DNA of 64,000 bases from Spiroplasma endosymbiont of Agriotes lineatus (GCF_964019485.1 NZ_OZ026448.1:1054001-1118000), one strand, 5' to 3'; counted from the first letter of the stretch, positions 21,123 through 33,113 are shown. Notes: generated from the sequence alone by a model not told the origin. Made by a program: numbers and translations.

Positions 21123-24100
21123 TTAAATAATTATTACTTTTAAAGTTCGTAAAACTAAATGAATTTTATTATTATACTTTTCAACAGTAGCATTAATTAA
21201 AACAATATTATTTTCTTTAAGTTGTTCTTGGCATTGAGCATATATGCTACTAAAAACTGTCACATCAATTGTTCCATAATCATCACTTACTGTTAAAAAA
21301 CACATATACTGGCCATCTTTAGTTTTAATTTGTTTAACACGATTAATAAGAACTAATACTTTAACCTTTCAATTAATTAATTTATCTAAATTTTGTAATT
21401 TAATAATTTCTTTCTCTAATTGCAATTGCTTTTTAATTAACAATAAAGGGCGGGTTTGTAAATAGAAACCGAAATATTTTAATTCATCTTGAGCTTTTTC
21501 TAATAAATTATCTGGTTCTTTTTTTAAATTAGGCATTGCTACCAAATCATAATTTAGAGTGATATTATCATTAGTTGATACCTGAATTAATTGTGCATAA
21601 CGAAAAGCTAGTGTCATATTTAATTTCATGGTTTTTCGTGAGATTTTAAATTCATCCAAAGCTCCGGCAGCAATTAATGCTTCTAATACAGCTGTATTTA
21701 AGCCTTTAAGCATCATTCTCGCCACAAACGAGAAATAATCATTATATTGTCCATTAGTTTCTCTTTCAACATATATTGCTTCATACATTGCCGCCCCTAC
21801 TTGCTTAATTATCGTTAATGGTACTCTAAGCATATTATTTTCAATAATAAAATTTTCTGCTGAATAATTAACTGACGGTGGCAATATTTTTAGATGATAC
21901 CTTTGACATTCTTTAAGATACTGTTCAATTTTATTAGCACTAGCAACGACACTAGTTAATAATACGCACATAAATTGTAATGAATAATTGGCTTTCAAAT
22001 AAGCCATTCAATAGCCTAATAATGAATACGATACCGCATGACTTCGATTAAAACCATAACTAGCAAACTGATTAATATCATCATAAATTTGCTTAACAGT
22101 TTTTTCATCATAACCATTAGCAACACCAGAAGTAATAAATTCTTTACTTAATAAGGTCATCTCGTTCTGATTTTTTTTACTAATTGCTCTTCTTAAAATA
22201 TCAGCTTTTGCTAATGAAAAATTAGCAATTTTTTGCGCAATTAAAATAATTTGTTCTTGATAAACAATAATTCCATAAGTTGTTTTTAATATTGGCTCTA
22301 AATCAGGATGTAAATAGCAAACCACTTCTTGTTTTAACCTTCTTTTAATATATGTCTTAATATATTCTTGCGGACCAGGGCGAAATAATGAACTAGTAAC
22401 AACAATATCTTCTAAAGTTTTTAGTTGCATGGTTGCTAAAATTTGTTGCATTCCTTTAGACTCTAACTGAAAAATACCAGCTGTATATCCTTCACTTAAT
22501 AATTGATATGTTTTATCATCATTTAAAAGTATTTTATCTAAACTAATAACCATTGATAAATCTTTATTAATCAAATCAAGAATTTGTTTTAAAATTGTTA
22601 AATTTCTTAAACCTAAAAGATCCATTTTTAATAATCCTAATGATTCTAAATGATTCATTGAATATTGCGTTAAATAGATATTGTTATAACCTTTTTGAAT
22701 CGGAACAATTTGCATTATCGGTAATTGTGATAAAACAACACCAGCAGCATGCGTTCCAAATTGTCGTGGTAAACCAATAATTTTTTTTGCTAATAAAAAT
22801 AACTGCAGATATTGCATCATATACACTTGTAAAATTTCAATTTTACTAACGGCTAATGATAAATCTAAATTTAAATCTAATGGCACCGCTTTACTGATTT
22901 TATCAATAATATCTAAAGGAATATTTAATACTCTTCCTGTGTCTTTAAGGGCAATTTTACAAGTAATTGTTTGAAAAGTAATAATTTGGGCAACATTATT
23001 TTTGCCATATTTTCCAACTAAATATTTTATTACTTCTTCTCGGCGATCATCTTGAAAATCAATATCAATATCCGGCATTGATATTCGTTGCGGATTTAAG
23101 AACCTTTCAAAAATTAAATCATATTTTATCGGGTCAACAATAGAAATTTGTAATAAAAATGCTACTAAACTCCCGGCAACAGACCCTCTTCCCGGGCCAA
23201 CCATAATATTTTGCTCACGAGCATATTTAACATAATCATAAACAATAAGAAAATAATTAGCAAAACCCATTTCACAAATAATTGATAATTCATGAGATAA
23301 TCGTTGTTGATAACGCCGATCATTATTAATTTCCTTATTATTTTGTAATCGTTGTAAACATAAGTTTTGCAAATATTCATTGCTATTAACACCAATCGGT
23401 GTCGGATACTGTAACATATTTTCCTTAATATTAAATTGTAAGTGTAAATTAACATTATTAATTAACTGTTGCAAATTAGTTATTAATATTTGTTCATATT
23501 CACAATAAATATCAAATGATAATAAATAATGATAATCACCAAAATCATTAATATTAGTTTCTGCTAACGATTTTTGTTCCTTAATAGCCTCAATTAACTG
23601 TAATGTTTGTTTATCATCAGGTTGTAAATATTTCACTAAATTACAAGGAACAACTAATTGATGATTATCAATTCAATATTGAACATTATTAAGATTATTC
23701 TGATTAATTCCCATATATGTGAGAGCCTTTTTTTGAATTCTTGTTAAATATTCAGATTGCATTGTTAAAGACATTGTTAAAGCATTTTGTGGTTTAAAAA
23801 TAACAATAATTTCATTTAAATGTTCTAATAATTGCTTACAACTAATTGTTGAGTTATTAGAAATAGCAATTATTGAAGAAATAAGACAAAGTTGTTCATA
23901 ACCTTGCTGATTTTTAGCAATAACAATTAATTCTAATTTAAGATTATGAGCAATATCTAACACATCAATATCAATACCGATAATTGGTTTAATATTATAT
24001 TTTTGGCATTGTTCATAAAATCGCATCGACCCAAACATTGTATTCTTATCAGTCAATGCTAAAACCGAAAGATTATTTTTAATTGCAAAATTAAAATAAT

Positions 24101-24170
24101 CTTTTAATTTTAACGGTGAACTTAATAGTGAATACTCACTATGAACATTTAAATTAATAATTATTTTCAC
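21123..24170 (-). CDS. dnaE: DNA polymerase III alpha subunit, DnaE type
   Basis: The protein has 1015 residues, continuous across three UGA codons. The N-terminal PHP domain starts LNVHSEYSLL (His in place of the usual first His-x-His is reduced to one). The polymerase core has PDIDIDFQDDRREE near residue 368, MVGPGRGSVAGSLVAF, GTHAAGVV and YGFNRSHAVSYSLLGYW. An OB fold ends the protein. It copies DNA at the replication fork; mollicutes also have PolC, which is elsewhere. The frame opens at a GTG (24170) whose own bases overlap the nearest AGG, so the true start may be an ATA or ATT codon a few positions later. LNVHSEY must lie near the N-terminus. Confidence 0.95.
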
Positions 24171-24189
24171 CTACTTTTTTTCAAAATTA

Positions 24190-24382
24190 GATCCTGTCTA
24201 AAATTCTATGTCTCAATAATTTATTCTGAATTCTATTAAGAAGAAGTAAAACAAAAAATTATAAAAAAGCAAAAACCCCCTGATACAATTGATAAAGCTG
24301 CTGATTATTTTTTAGAATTAAAATTTGAAGACAGAGTGAATTTAAGTTAATTACTTAGAAACACAGTTAATTGGACAGTCCC
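24190..24382 (+). mobile_element. Internally deleted IS256-family element
   Basis: Left tip CTGTCTAAAATTC and right tip TTAATTGGACAGTCCC match those of 28769-30075. Its first ~115 bases correspond to the start of that element through DYFLE. They join directly to its last ~75 bases (KFEDRVNLS). The transposase body is missing. Confidence 0.8.
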
Positions 24383-25554
24383 GAAAATATATATATATTA
24401 TTTTCAACTGTTAATGCTAAAATTTCTTCTCACAAAATGCTTTGCTCTTGTTTCTTAACAATAGCAATTATTGGTTTAATTACCGGGTCTTGAGGAACAA
24501 ATAATGAACAACAATCCTTAAAAGGAATAATTGATGTTTCATAAGTATTAATATTTTTTGCAATATTAATAATTTCATTTTTATCATAAGTAATTAATGG
24601 CCGCAAAATTACCATATCACTAGCATCATCAATAACTGATAAACTTTCAATTGTTTGCGATGCTACTTGTCCTAAAGAATCACCAGTTGCTAAAATTTTA
24701 ATACGCAATTTTCTTGCTAAATGATTAGCAATGCGCATAAACATTCGGCGCATAATTGTAATCTGATACGATGATAAAGGAATATGTTTTAACTCTTGTT
24801 GTAAACTGCTAAAATTACATATATATAATTTTGAAACAACATTACCGCCACAAACTCCTAAGATTTTAACTAAATTAATAACTTTTTGTAATGATTCATC
24901 TTTAGTATATGGCGGGGTTATAAAATGTAAATAATGAACTTCCAATCCTCGTTTCATTAATAAATAAGCACTAACTGGTGAATCAATCCCGCCACTCATA
25001 AGTAATAATACTTTTCCGGCAATACCAACAGGATAACCTTTTAATCCGGTAATTTTATTTAACATAATAAAAGCATTATCAATTTGAATTTCTAAATATA
25101 TCGTTAATTGTGGATTTGTTAAATCAACTTGACAATCTTTTTTATAATCTAAAATTAATCCAGCAATAACATTAATTATTTCTAAAGAATTACAATGAAA
25201 TTTTTTATCAATACGATTAATATCCAATTTAAATGATTTAAATTCTAAATTACTAATCAATTTCAAAATTTCCTTCTGAATAACACTTAAATCTTTAATA
25301 ATTTGTTTAGCAAAAGAAAACGAAGTAATTCCAAAAGTATTTCTAATAATATTAGTAATTTGTTCAATTTCAATAGGATTAGTTTGGTGTTGATTTAAAT
25401 AAATCAACATCCGGCTATGTGTTGTGACAATATTTAAATATTTAAATGCTATTAACCTAACTTTTAAATTTTTTTCTAACTGATTAATAAATAAATAACG
25501 ATTCTTGCCTTTAGTTGATAATTCACCATAACGAATTAAAATAGTATCATTCAT
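24367..25554 (-). CDS. thiI: tRNA 4-thiouridine synthase
   Basis: This 395-residue protein has an N-terminal ferredoxin-like and THUMP region, then the PP-loop SGGIDSPVSAYL near residue 190 and LATGDSLGQVASQT. It adenylates U8 of tRNA before sulfur transfer. The rhodanese domain of longer ThiI proteins is absent. The last four codons and the stop come from the end of the IS256 remnant, so the native C-terminus has been replaced. AGTAGGAA precedes the ATG. The ezrA-like gene lies 22 bases upstream. Confidence 0.94.
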
Positions 25555-25576
25555 TTTTAATTATTCCTACTTTCTA

Positions 25577-27459
25577 TTATCCTTTTTGCAATCTTTTATA
25601 TAAACGATGCTCATGCGAATATTCTAATGCTTGTAATACTAACTGTAATGCATCTTCATAATTAGCATTGTTATAAATTAACTGTGAACTTTTAATTTTA
25701 TTGTTAACACTATCTCATCAATAGTACAAAATTTATAATCATATATAATTGCTTGTTGAATTAATTGATCAATGATAGCAATACTTTTGATTTTACTATG
25801 CAATTTATAAATATTATCTTTTAATAAATATAACTTGCGTAATAATCGCTTTTGTTCTTGTAAATCATCACTTAATACTAATTAATTCCTTAAGTTCCAA
25901 AAATGAGTTATAAACATCACTAATCCGGTCTTTGAAATTATAAGCAATTTTTTGATAAGTAATTTTATTTAATTTAGCATTTAATTACATTAATAAAATT
26001 CTTAAATTCGAGAGTGGCTTTTTTAATTGTTTTTCTTCTTCAGTTTTTTGCGTTAATAATTTATATACTTGTTCTAAATGAACTTGGGTTTTTAAAACAT
26101 TTTCTAAAATTTTTACTTGTAGTTTAACTAATTAATGATAAGAATTAGTTTTTGTTTGATTCATAATCACAATTAATTCATTCATTTGCGAACTTAAATT
26201 TTTAACTAATTTTTGACTATTATTAATTATTTCTTTTTTCATTGGCAAAAATAAATAAACGGTTTCAATTTGTATTAACTCTTTTTTTAAATTTTAAAAG
26301 ATATTTTCAATTAGTTCAACTACTTTAATGATTGGCTCATAATAAGTTGAAAAAATTGTTTTTAAATCTTTTTATTTTTGCGTTTGATAATTAAAATTAG
26401 CTAGCAAAACCAGAATTTTTTCAACTCTGACTTGTCCTTTTTTATATTTTAAATTATCTAACATTTTTTTAAAACTTGCTGAACTTGAAGATTAACACCA
26501 TCAAATAAATTAACAAACTGCTCTTGAAGAACAATATCATTTCCTTTATTCATATATAAAGTAGTCATTTGTTTTAATTGCTTAGGAATAACTTTATATA
26601 CAATCGTTAATAACTGTGGAATTTTATCTAAAATTTCTGTAAATGAAATTAAACCAATAACAATCTTATTAAGAATTTGATATGACTTCAAAAATACTCC
26701 TTTAGTTAGTTCAATTTTAAAATTATATAACATATTTTGTAAAACATTAATTAAATAATCTAATTTTTTAGAATTTATTGCCACATGAATTTGTAATTTA
26801 GTAGCATTATTAACTAACTGATTAAAAAAACTTTTATATAATAGACTTGGTATATAACCTTTAATTTTATCTACTATTTTGATAATATTACTTTTTAGTT
26901 GAAGTACAAATTTTAGATAAATACAAAGATAAAAATGAATTTTATAGTTTAATAGGCACAAAATGTTATAGTTATGTGCCAAGTCTAATGATGTTTGTTC
27001 GCGTTGAGTTAATTCAATTTTAAGAGCATTTTCATAATCTAACAATAGGGATCGTGATTTTTTACTTAATTTATTAATTTTTGCTAATAATTGTTTTAAT
27101 TTATATAAACTAAATTTATTAATATCTTGCTGATCTTGTTTTAAAATTATTAATGATTCATTTATTAATGATAATAATTCTTGACTATTGCTTTCATAAA
27201 GAAAAATTCGATACGGTAAAATTGTTTCAAATTCGTGATGATAACTAGAAATTTCTGATAACCGATATAGTCTTTGACGAAGTGGTAATAATTTAATTAT
27301 TTCTAAATAATTAATGATTTTACCTTCTAAAAATTTTCTTTGATGAAAAATAAATAATAATATTTGTCATATTATAAGAATAAATATTAACAGTAAAATT
27401 AAACCGGTTATTAATCAATGATATCAATTTCATTCTTTTAAACTAATAAATAATTTCAT
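25577..27459 (-). pseudogene. ezrA: EzrA-like septation-ring regulator, degraded
   Basis: The N-terminus has one membrane helix (about residues 14-33, LITGLILLLIFILIIW), then FHQRKFLEGKIINYLE and long Leu/Lys/Gln-rich coiled-coil sequence. The readable end is EYSHEHRLYKRLQKG. This layout, and the position beside thiI as in Bacillus (ezrA-iscS-thiI), point to EzrA, a membrane-anchored regulator of FtsZ. The frame is open from 27459 to a TAG at 26458. Further stops and shifts are scattered through 25577-26457. A 144-bp palindrome-ended repeat is inserted in frame at 26843-26986. Assignment rests on topology and synteny, since coiled coils match loosely. Confidence 0.6.
26843..26986. repeat. Palindrome-ended 144-bp repeat inserted in frame in the ezrA-like gene
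   Basis: The ends are AGACTTGGTATATAAC and, inverted, AGACTTGGCACATAAC. A second copy with about 85-90% identity is at 39830-39978. Read on the minus strand it is open for 48 codons and adds DLAHNYNILCLLNYK and about 33 more residues to the host protein. ATT stands on both sides and may be a short target duplication. Confidence 0.75.
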
Positions 27460-27601
27460 TATTTAAAATCCTCGCATCTGCATTTCATCTTTAATTATAA
27501 CACAAATTTTATTACATAAAATTAAGCAAACTTTTAATTTTGTAGAAACCACAGATGTTTTGCACATTTGGTTTTTATAAACTTTTAGGGGGTATATTCT
27601 T

Positions 27602-27703
27602 TTGGCAGTAATATTTTGTATCGAATGCGATAGCAAAAGTTATGTTGTTGGTAATAAAAATGCGGTTGGAATCTGTAATTCTTGTGACGAAAATGGCTTT
27701 TAA
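27602..27703 (+). CDS. Possible 33-residue zinc-ribbon-like peptide
   Basis: A TTG start behind AGGGGG opens a frame reading LAVIFCIECDSKSYVVGNKN then CNSCDENGF. Two CxxC-type pairs suggest metal binding. The 80 bases upstream recur at 15090-15170, where the frame is cut short, so this is a repeated unit. Expression is unproven and the start codon is weak. Confidence 0.3.
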   Translation: MAVIFCIECDSKSYVVGNKNAVGICNSCDENGF

Positions 27704-27763
27704 ATTTTAAAAGAAGTTATAAATTTAAAAAATTTAAACGAAAAACAAAGATTAGTAGTGTTT

Positions 27764-28071
27764 GGCCGCATAAAGTTTTGTTAGGCAGAAAAAGAAAGGT
27801 TTAAATAATTTTGAAAGAAAAACAATCATAATTTAATTATCATTTTATTTAAAAAATAAATAATAAAACAAAATATTTAACATTAACAAACAAAATCTCA
27901 ATAAAAGGTTATAAAAACCAAAGAAAACGCTTATAAAAACAACATTAAAATAAGTTTTTACAACAAAAATCATACATAAGAAATATATACTTAATTTGCA
28001 TATTGAAATAATTTATAGTAAATGATTATTTTTTCTTTTTCTAAAAATATCTAAGAAAACTAAACGCGATC
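27764..28071 (+). repeat. Short proviral-end repeat (MITE-like), copy 2
   Basis: This 308-bp repeat runs from GGCCGCATAAAGTTTTG to CTAAACGCGATC, with no coding frame. An extra ATGCGTCC directly after it looks like the inverted outer end of another copy. Confidence 0.8.
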
Positions 28072-28147
28072 ATGCGTCCTCCCTGATTTTGTAATTAACA
28101 CAATATATGTTATTATTTGATAGTGGAAATATTTTAGAGGTGAAACA

Positions 28148-28489
28148 ATGAGTAAAAAAGGTCAAGAGAATGCTATTAATTATTATGAAGCAGAAATTAC
28201 TTGTATAACATGTTCTAATGTTTTTGCTGTTGGTTCAACCAAGGGGAAAGAAATTAGAGTAGATACTTGTTCAAAATGTCATCCTTTTTATACTGGTCAG
28301 CAACAATCAATGCGTGCTGATGGACAAGTAGAAAAGTTTGTCAAACAACAAGCAAAACAACAAGAAATTTTAAAGAAACAAATTGTAAATGCTAAAAATC
28401 AAAAACCAATAGTTAAAGATACAAGTAAAAAAAGTGATAAGTTAACAGAAGTATCATTAGAAGACTTGAAAAATTCTTTAAAAAAATAG
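28148..28489 (+). CDS. rpmE: 50S ribosomal protein L31 with a long basic tail
   Basis: The first 75 residues show the zinc-binding L31 pattern: TCITCSNVF, then VDTCSKCHPFYTGQQ and GQVEKFVKQ. The family is usually 66-90 residues. This protein has 113, with a Lys/Gln-rich tail of about 35 residues. AGAGGTG precedes the ATG. It is a single gene between element copies. The four Cys indicate the zinc (C+) form. Confidence 0.93.
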   Translation: MSKKGQENAINYYEAEITCITCSNVFAVGSTKGKEIRVDTCSKCHPFYTGQQQSMRADGQVEKFVKQQAKQQEILKKQIVNAKNQKPIVKDTSKKSDKLTEVSLEDLKNSLKK

Positions 28490-28768
28490 TTTAAAACTCG
28501 CTAAATAGTGGACGCATAAAGTTTTATTAGGTAGGTAAAGAAAGATTTAAATAATTTTGAAAGAAAAACAATCATAATTTAATTATCATTTTATTTAAAA
28601 AATAAATAATAAAACAAAATATTTAATATCAACAAACATAATCTCAATAAAAGGTTATAAAAAATAAGCAAAATACTTATAAAAAAACATTAAAATAAGT
28701 TTTTACAAAAGAAATCACACATAAGAAATATATGCTTAATTTGCATGTTGAAATATATATATATTTAT

Positions 28769-30075
28769 GGTGCTGTCCAAAATTCCGTGTCTCGATAATT
28801 CATTCTAAATTATACTTAAACGAAGGAGAACAGAAAATGACAAAAAAATAAAAAAAGAACCTGATGCAATTGATAAAGTTGTGGATTATTTTTTAGAAAA
28901 TATTGATAATCCACAAGATTTATTTAAAAGTAATAATATTTTTCAGGAATTTACCAGAAAATTAACTGAAAGAATGTTAAATGCAGAAATTAAAGATCAT
29001 CTTGAAACAGATGATAACTATAACAAAAGAAATGGTAGTACACCAAAAACCATTATTACTAAAAATGGTTCAATTGCAATTGATGTACCAAGAGATCAAA
29101 ATAGTACTTTTGAACCAGTAATTATTCCAAAAAGACAAAAAAGATTTGATAACTTTGATCAAAAAGTAATTTCTTTATATGCAAGAAGAATGATAATTTC
29201 TGATATCAAAGCACAATTACAAGAATTCTATCACGGAACAGAAATTTCAGAAAGTTTAATTAGTCAAATAACTGATGATGTTATTGAAGAAGTTAAAATG
29301 TGATCAAACTAAACCTTTAGAGAAGATTTATCCGATTGTTTATTTTGATTGTATTGTTGTTAAAGTAAAGCAAGATAAACGAATAATAAATAAAGCAGTT
29401 TATCTTGCCTTAGGAATTAATTTAGATGGTTTAAAAGATATTTTAGGAATGTGAATTAGCGAGAATGAGGGAGCCAAATTTTGACTGAATAATAATCTTA
29501 CGGAAATGAAAAATCGCGGATTACAAGATATTCTTGTTGCTTGTAGTGATAATTTAACAGAAATGTCTGATGCAATAGAAGCTGTTTTTCCAAAAACACA
29601 ACATCAATTATGTATTGTTCATCAAATTCGTTACTTACAAAGACCGTAAACTGGTAGCTAATGATTTAAAATCAATTTATACAGTAATTAATGAAGATAC
29701 AGCTTTACTTGCTTTAGACAATTTTGCTGAAAAGTGAGATAAAAAATACCCCCAAATTGCTAAATCATGAAAAAATAACTAAGATAATTTAATAATTTTT
29801 CTTGAATATACCCAAGAATTTAGAAGAATTATTTATACAACTAATGCAATAGAGTCTGTTAATAGTCAATTAAGAAAAATCGTTAAAAATAAAAAGATTT
29901 TTCCTAATGACACATCAGTTTTTAAAATATTTTATTTAGCATTTCAAAATATGGTTAATAAATGAACGATGCCAATTCAAAATTGGGGTAGTGCAATTTC
30001 ACATTTAATGATAAAATTTGAGGACAGAGTGAATTTAAGTTAATTACTTAGAGACACAGTTAATTGTACAATCCC
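28769..30075 (+). mobile_element. IS256-family insertion sequence
   Basis: The tips GGTGCTGTCCAAAATT and (inverted) GGGATTGTACAATTAA form imperfect inverted repeats of about 26 bp, including GTGTCTC. Length (1307 bp) and gene content fit IS256. Deleted derivatives are at 24190-24382 and 48714-48880. Confidence 0.85.
28837..30043 (+). pseudogene. IS256-family (mutator-type) transposase, broken
   Basis: The start MTKK is followed by a frameshift in an A-run. The frame then reads MLNAEIKDHL, RNGSTPKTI, DVPRDQNSTFEP and SLYARRMI, all typical of IS256. A shift after VIEEVKMW precedes the DDE core (YPIVYFDCIVVK, VACSDNLTEM). Another lies near 29640, and a TAA near 29780. The C-terminal YTTNAIESVNSQLRK carries the catalytic Glu. 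It cannot make an active enzyme. Confidence 0.88.
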
Positions 30076-30213
30076 ATAATTTTATAATAAATGATTATTT
30101 TTTCTTTTTCTAAAAATATCTAAGAAAACTAAACGCGATCAATTATAGTGAGTTTTTTCGTATTATTTTTAGTTTATCGTATAATGTAATGAGACCAAGA
30201 AATAGGTGATTTT

Positions 30214-32145
30214 GTGATATTAGAACTTAAGAATATTGTTGTTAAACAAAAAGATATTGTTATTTTAAAAAATATTTCTTTTGATATTTTTAATAATGAT
30301 GTTTGTGTTTTGATTACTAATTCTTATGAAGAAAAAAATGTTTTATTTAAAGCTTTTAAAGATGGTAAAAATTTAGAAACAGGGCAAATAATTTTTAATG
30401 AAGAAAATATCACAACGAAATTACCAAAAAAACGACCGTTAGCGTTAATTTTTCCGCAAAAATTTCTTTTTTCAATTTTTTCAATTCCTTGAAAATTAAC
30501 TAGTTTATATTTAAAAAATAAAAATTTTTATTTACAGGCTAAACAGGATTATCGTGATGCTAAACATCATTTAAATGATTTAATTAATAATGGTGTTAAT
30601 GTTGATAAGAAAAAATATAAAGATCGGTTACGAGATTTTAATGAGGATTTTCTTGAAAATAGTCTGATTCTTGAAGAAACACGGATTAATAAATATTATG
30701 AGTTTATTAACAAATTTCACCAAACAGCAATTAAACAAATTATGAGTGATGTTAATGCTAGTAATACTTCAATTTTAACGCAAAGATTTCAAAGTTGAGT
30801 TGTAGAAGCGGAAAAATTAACCATTTTAAATAGTCGGTTAACTTTTTTACAAGCTTTATGGGATAAAATTTTTATTTTAACAAGAATGGAAAAAAGTTGT
30901 CATTGTCATCAAGGACATAAGGGAAATAATCGTTCATTTAAGATGAAAGAAGTAGCATTTGTTGCTAATGAGTTTTTAGAAACTTTAGATGGTGAAATTA
31001 CTGAATTAAGAAAAAATATTTTACAAGCGGAAATTGATACAAAAGCATATGAGAAAAACTTTTGAAAGTTAGTTAAAAGCATTGAATATCAACATAAAAA
31101 TGCTGATTTTATTCGTTTGAAAAAAAGTAATAAGTTTAAGCAGTGAAAGCAAGCAACCAGAGAATATCGCAATAAATTTTATTTTCAACAAGGAAAAATT
31201 ATTAGTGAAATTTTATTTTCAGAAATTAAAATGCTCCAAGGAAAGATTATGAATGAAACTTATATTTATCATCAATTGCTTTTAAATGGTTTTGATAAGA
31301 TTAGTGTAAAAAAGTTTAAAAATGAAGTTCATACCGCTAGTAGAGCAGTTATTAGGGTTCGTCAACAAGCTTGACTACAAGTAAAGAATATTATTGATGA
31401 TATTGAGTTAAAAGGTTTAAAGTTTAGTTTTATTTGACAATTTACTGGTTGAGATCGAATTAAGTTGCAAATTGCTATTGCTCTTATTCAACAAAAACGG
31501 CTACTTATTATTGATGATACTTTAGTTAAACAATCTAAACAATATAAAAATGAGTTTGGTCATTTAATTGAAAAACTTCAAAAGAATTATAATTTAACGA
31601 TTCTTATTATTAGTAAATATGGTTATCGTATTATTGATGTTGCTCAAAAAGTTATTATTTTACAAAATGGTGATATTATTCAGCAAGATACAAAAGAAAA
31701 TATTATTGCTCAACCTTTTAATAAAGATGTTTTACAGTCGATTAGTTCACCACATTTAAATTGGTTTGGGTACTTTAATTATACTGAATCGTGGTTATTA
31801 ATTGATAATATTAATATTGTTAGTTTAAAGACGCTTTATATGGAAAATAAAAATTTTAGTTTTAATGTTGGTATTCTACCAGAAAAAATTGTTCCTGATT
31901 TTTATAAGCAAAAAATAAAACCTATTAATAAGCAACCACTTTACGGATGAGTTATTAAGTTAAAAAAAATGCGTAAAGGTGATTGATTACTTGATGTAAT
32001 TTTAAATGATAATAAAATTATTAAAGTAATAGCCACCCCCTCAAATAATAAAAAATTTTTAAAAGAAGAAATTAAATTTAATATTTTGTCAGGGGGTATT
32101 TATTTATTTGATAGTAAAACAGATCAATTAATTAAAAGATGGTAG
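30214..32145 (+). CDS. Atypical ABC ATPase-like protein with degenerate nucleotide site and long insert
   Basis: This 643-residue protein begins like an ABC ATPase (LELKNIVVKQKDIVILKNISFDI). Where Walker A should be it has ITNSYEEKNVLF, without GxxGxGKS. About 320 residues of charged helical sequence follow (residues 95-415), including CHCHQGHKG. Next comes FTGWDRIKLQIAIAL in place of LSGGQ, a Walker B-like RLLIIDDT, and the ABC-like end VAQKVIILQNGDIIQQ. The last 130 residues form an extra domain. It is complete and UGA-rich, and it heads a run with nrnA. It has probably lost ATPase activity and may be structural or regulatory. It might also descend from an OppD/OppF subunit, which can carry inserts in mollicutes. 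Confidence 0.65.
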
Positions 32146-32159
32146 AGGAGAATAATAAA

Positions 32160-33113
32160 ATGACTAAACAAATCTGAGAGAAGATAAAAGAATATTCCAC
32201 GGTAATAATTTTGCGCCATATTAACCCTGATGGTGATGCTTATGGCGTACAATTTGGTTTAAAACATTTAATTGATTCTAATTTGCCTCATATTAGAGTT
32301 TTAACTGGTGGTGTTAGTTTATTAGACTTGAATTATATCGGTCGCTGTGATGATGTTAAGGGAGCGGACTATCGTGATGCTTTAGTAATTATTGGTGATT
32401 GTGCTAATGCCGAAAGAGTTGATGGTGTTGGTTGAGAAAAAGGAAAATATAAGATTAAAATTGATCATCATCCATTTTATGAACAATATGCCGATTTAGA
32501 GTGAATTGATGATGCGGCACCATCAGCAAGTGAAATGATAGCAAAATTAGCTTTAGATAATAACTTGCAAGTTACAAAGAAAGCTGCTAAAGCGATATTT
32601 CATGGAATGGTAACTGATACCGGAAGGTTTCTTTATGGTAATTTACGGCCAGAAACTTTTTTATTAGCAAATTTTTTAATGACAACAGATTTTAATATTG
32701 AACAACTTTATAATAATTTGTATCAACGGCCAATGAATATTATTAAATTTCAAGCATTTGCTTTGAGTAATTTTACTGTTACTGATAATGGTGTTGCTTT
32801 TTTAAAGTTAACACCAGATATTTTAAAAGAATTTTTAATTACTAAAGAAAAAGCTAATAATTTAGTTAATCTTTTAGGTAGTATTTTGGGAGTACATATG
32901 TGAGCATTTTGTAGTCAAGATGAAAATGATGAATTTATTAAAATTAGTATTAGGAGTGCGGGATTGAAAATTAATGATTTAGCAGCAAAATATGGGGGGG
33001 GTGGTCATCATCGCGCAGCTGGTGTGAAAACTAATTCTTGACATACTGTTGATGCATTATTAAATGATTTGAATTTGTTAGCAAAGAATATTAATCAAAG
33101 TGAGGGTAAATAA
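32160..33113 (+). CDS. nrnA: DHH/DHHA1 phosphoesterase, bifunctional nanoRNase/pAp phosphatase
   Basis: At 317 residues it shows the DHH motifs in order: LRHINPDGDA, IGDCAN, KIDHHPF and MVTDTGRF, then the DHHA1 signature YGGGGHHRAAG at the C-terminus. NrnA-type enzymes degrade 2-5 nt RNAs and remove the 3' phosphate from pAp with Mn2+. AGAGGAG precedes the ATG, 14 bases after the ABC-like gene. Its stop overlaps the tdk start (TAATG). Confidence 0.93.

Larger units (their letters stand above)
28510..30140 (+). repeat. Short proviral-end repeat (MITE-like), copy 3, split by IS256
   Basis: The left part is 28510-28768 and the right part 30076-30140, ending CTAAACGCGATC. The IS256 element lies exactly between them, so the IS arrived after the repeat. 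Confidence 0.8.

Noticed and set aside
21123..24170. dnaE, fusA, mnmG and others appear as several fragments under the standard code
   Set aside because: All breaks are UGA at positions where homologues have Trp. TAA and TAG are absent from these frames, so the genes are intact under code 4.
28769..30075. Clear target-site duplication of the IS256 element
   Set aside because: The AT-rich flanks (ATATTTAT and ATAATTTT) are similar but not identical, so no duplication is claimed.
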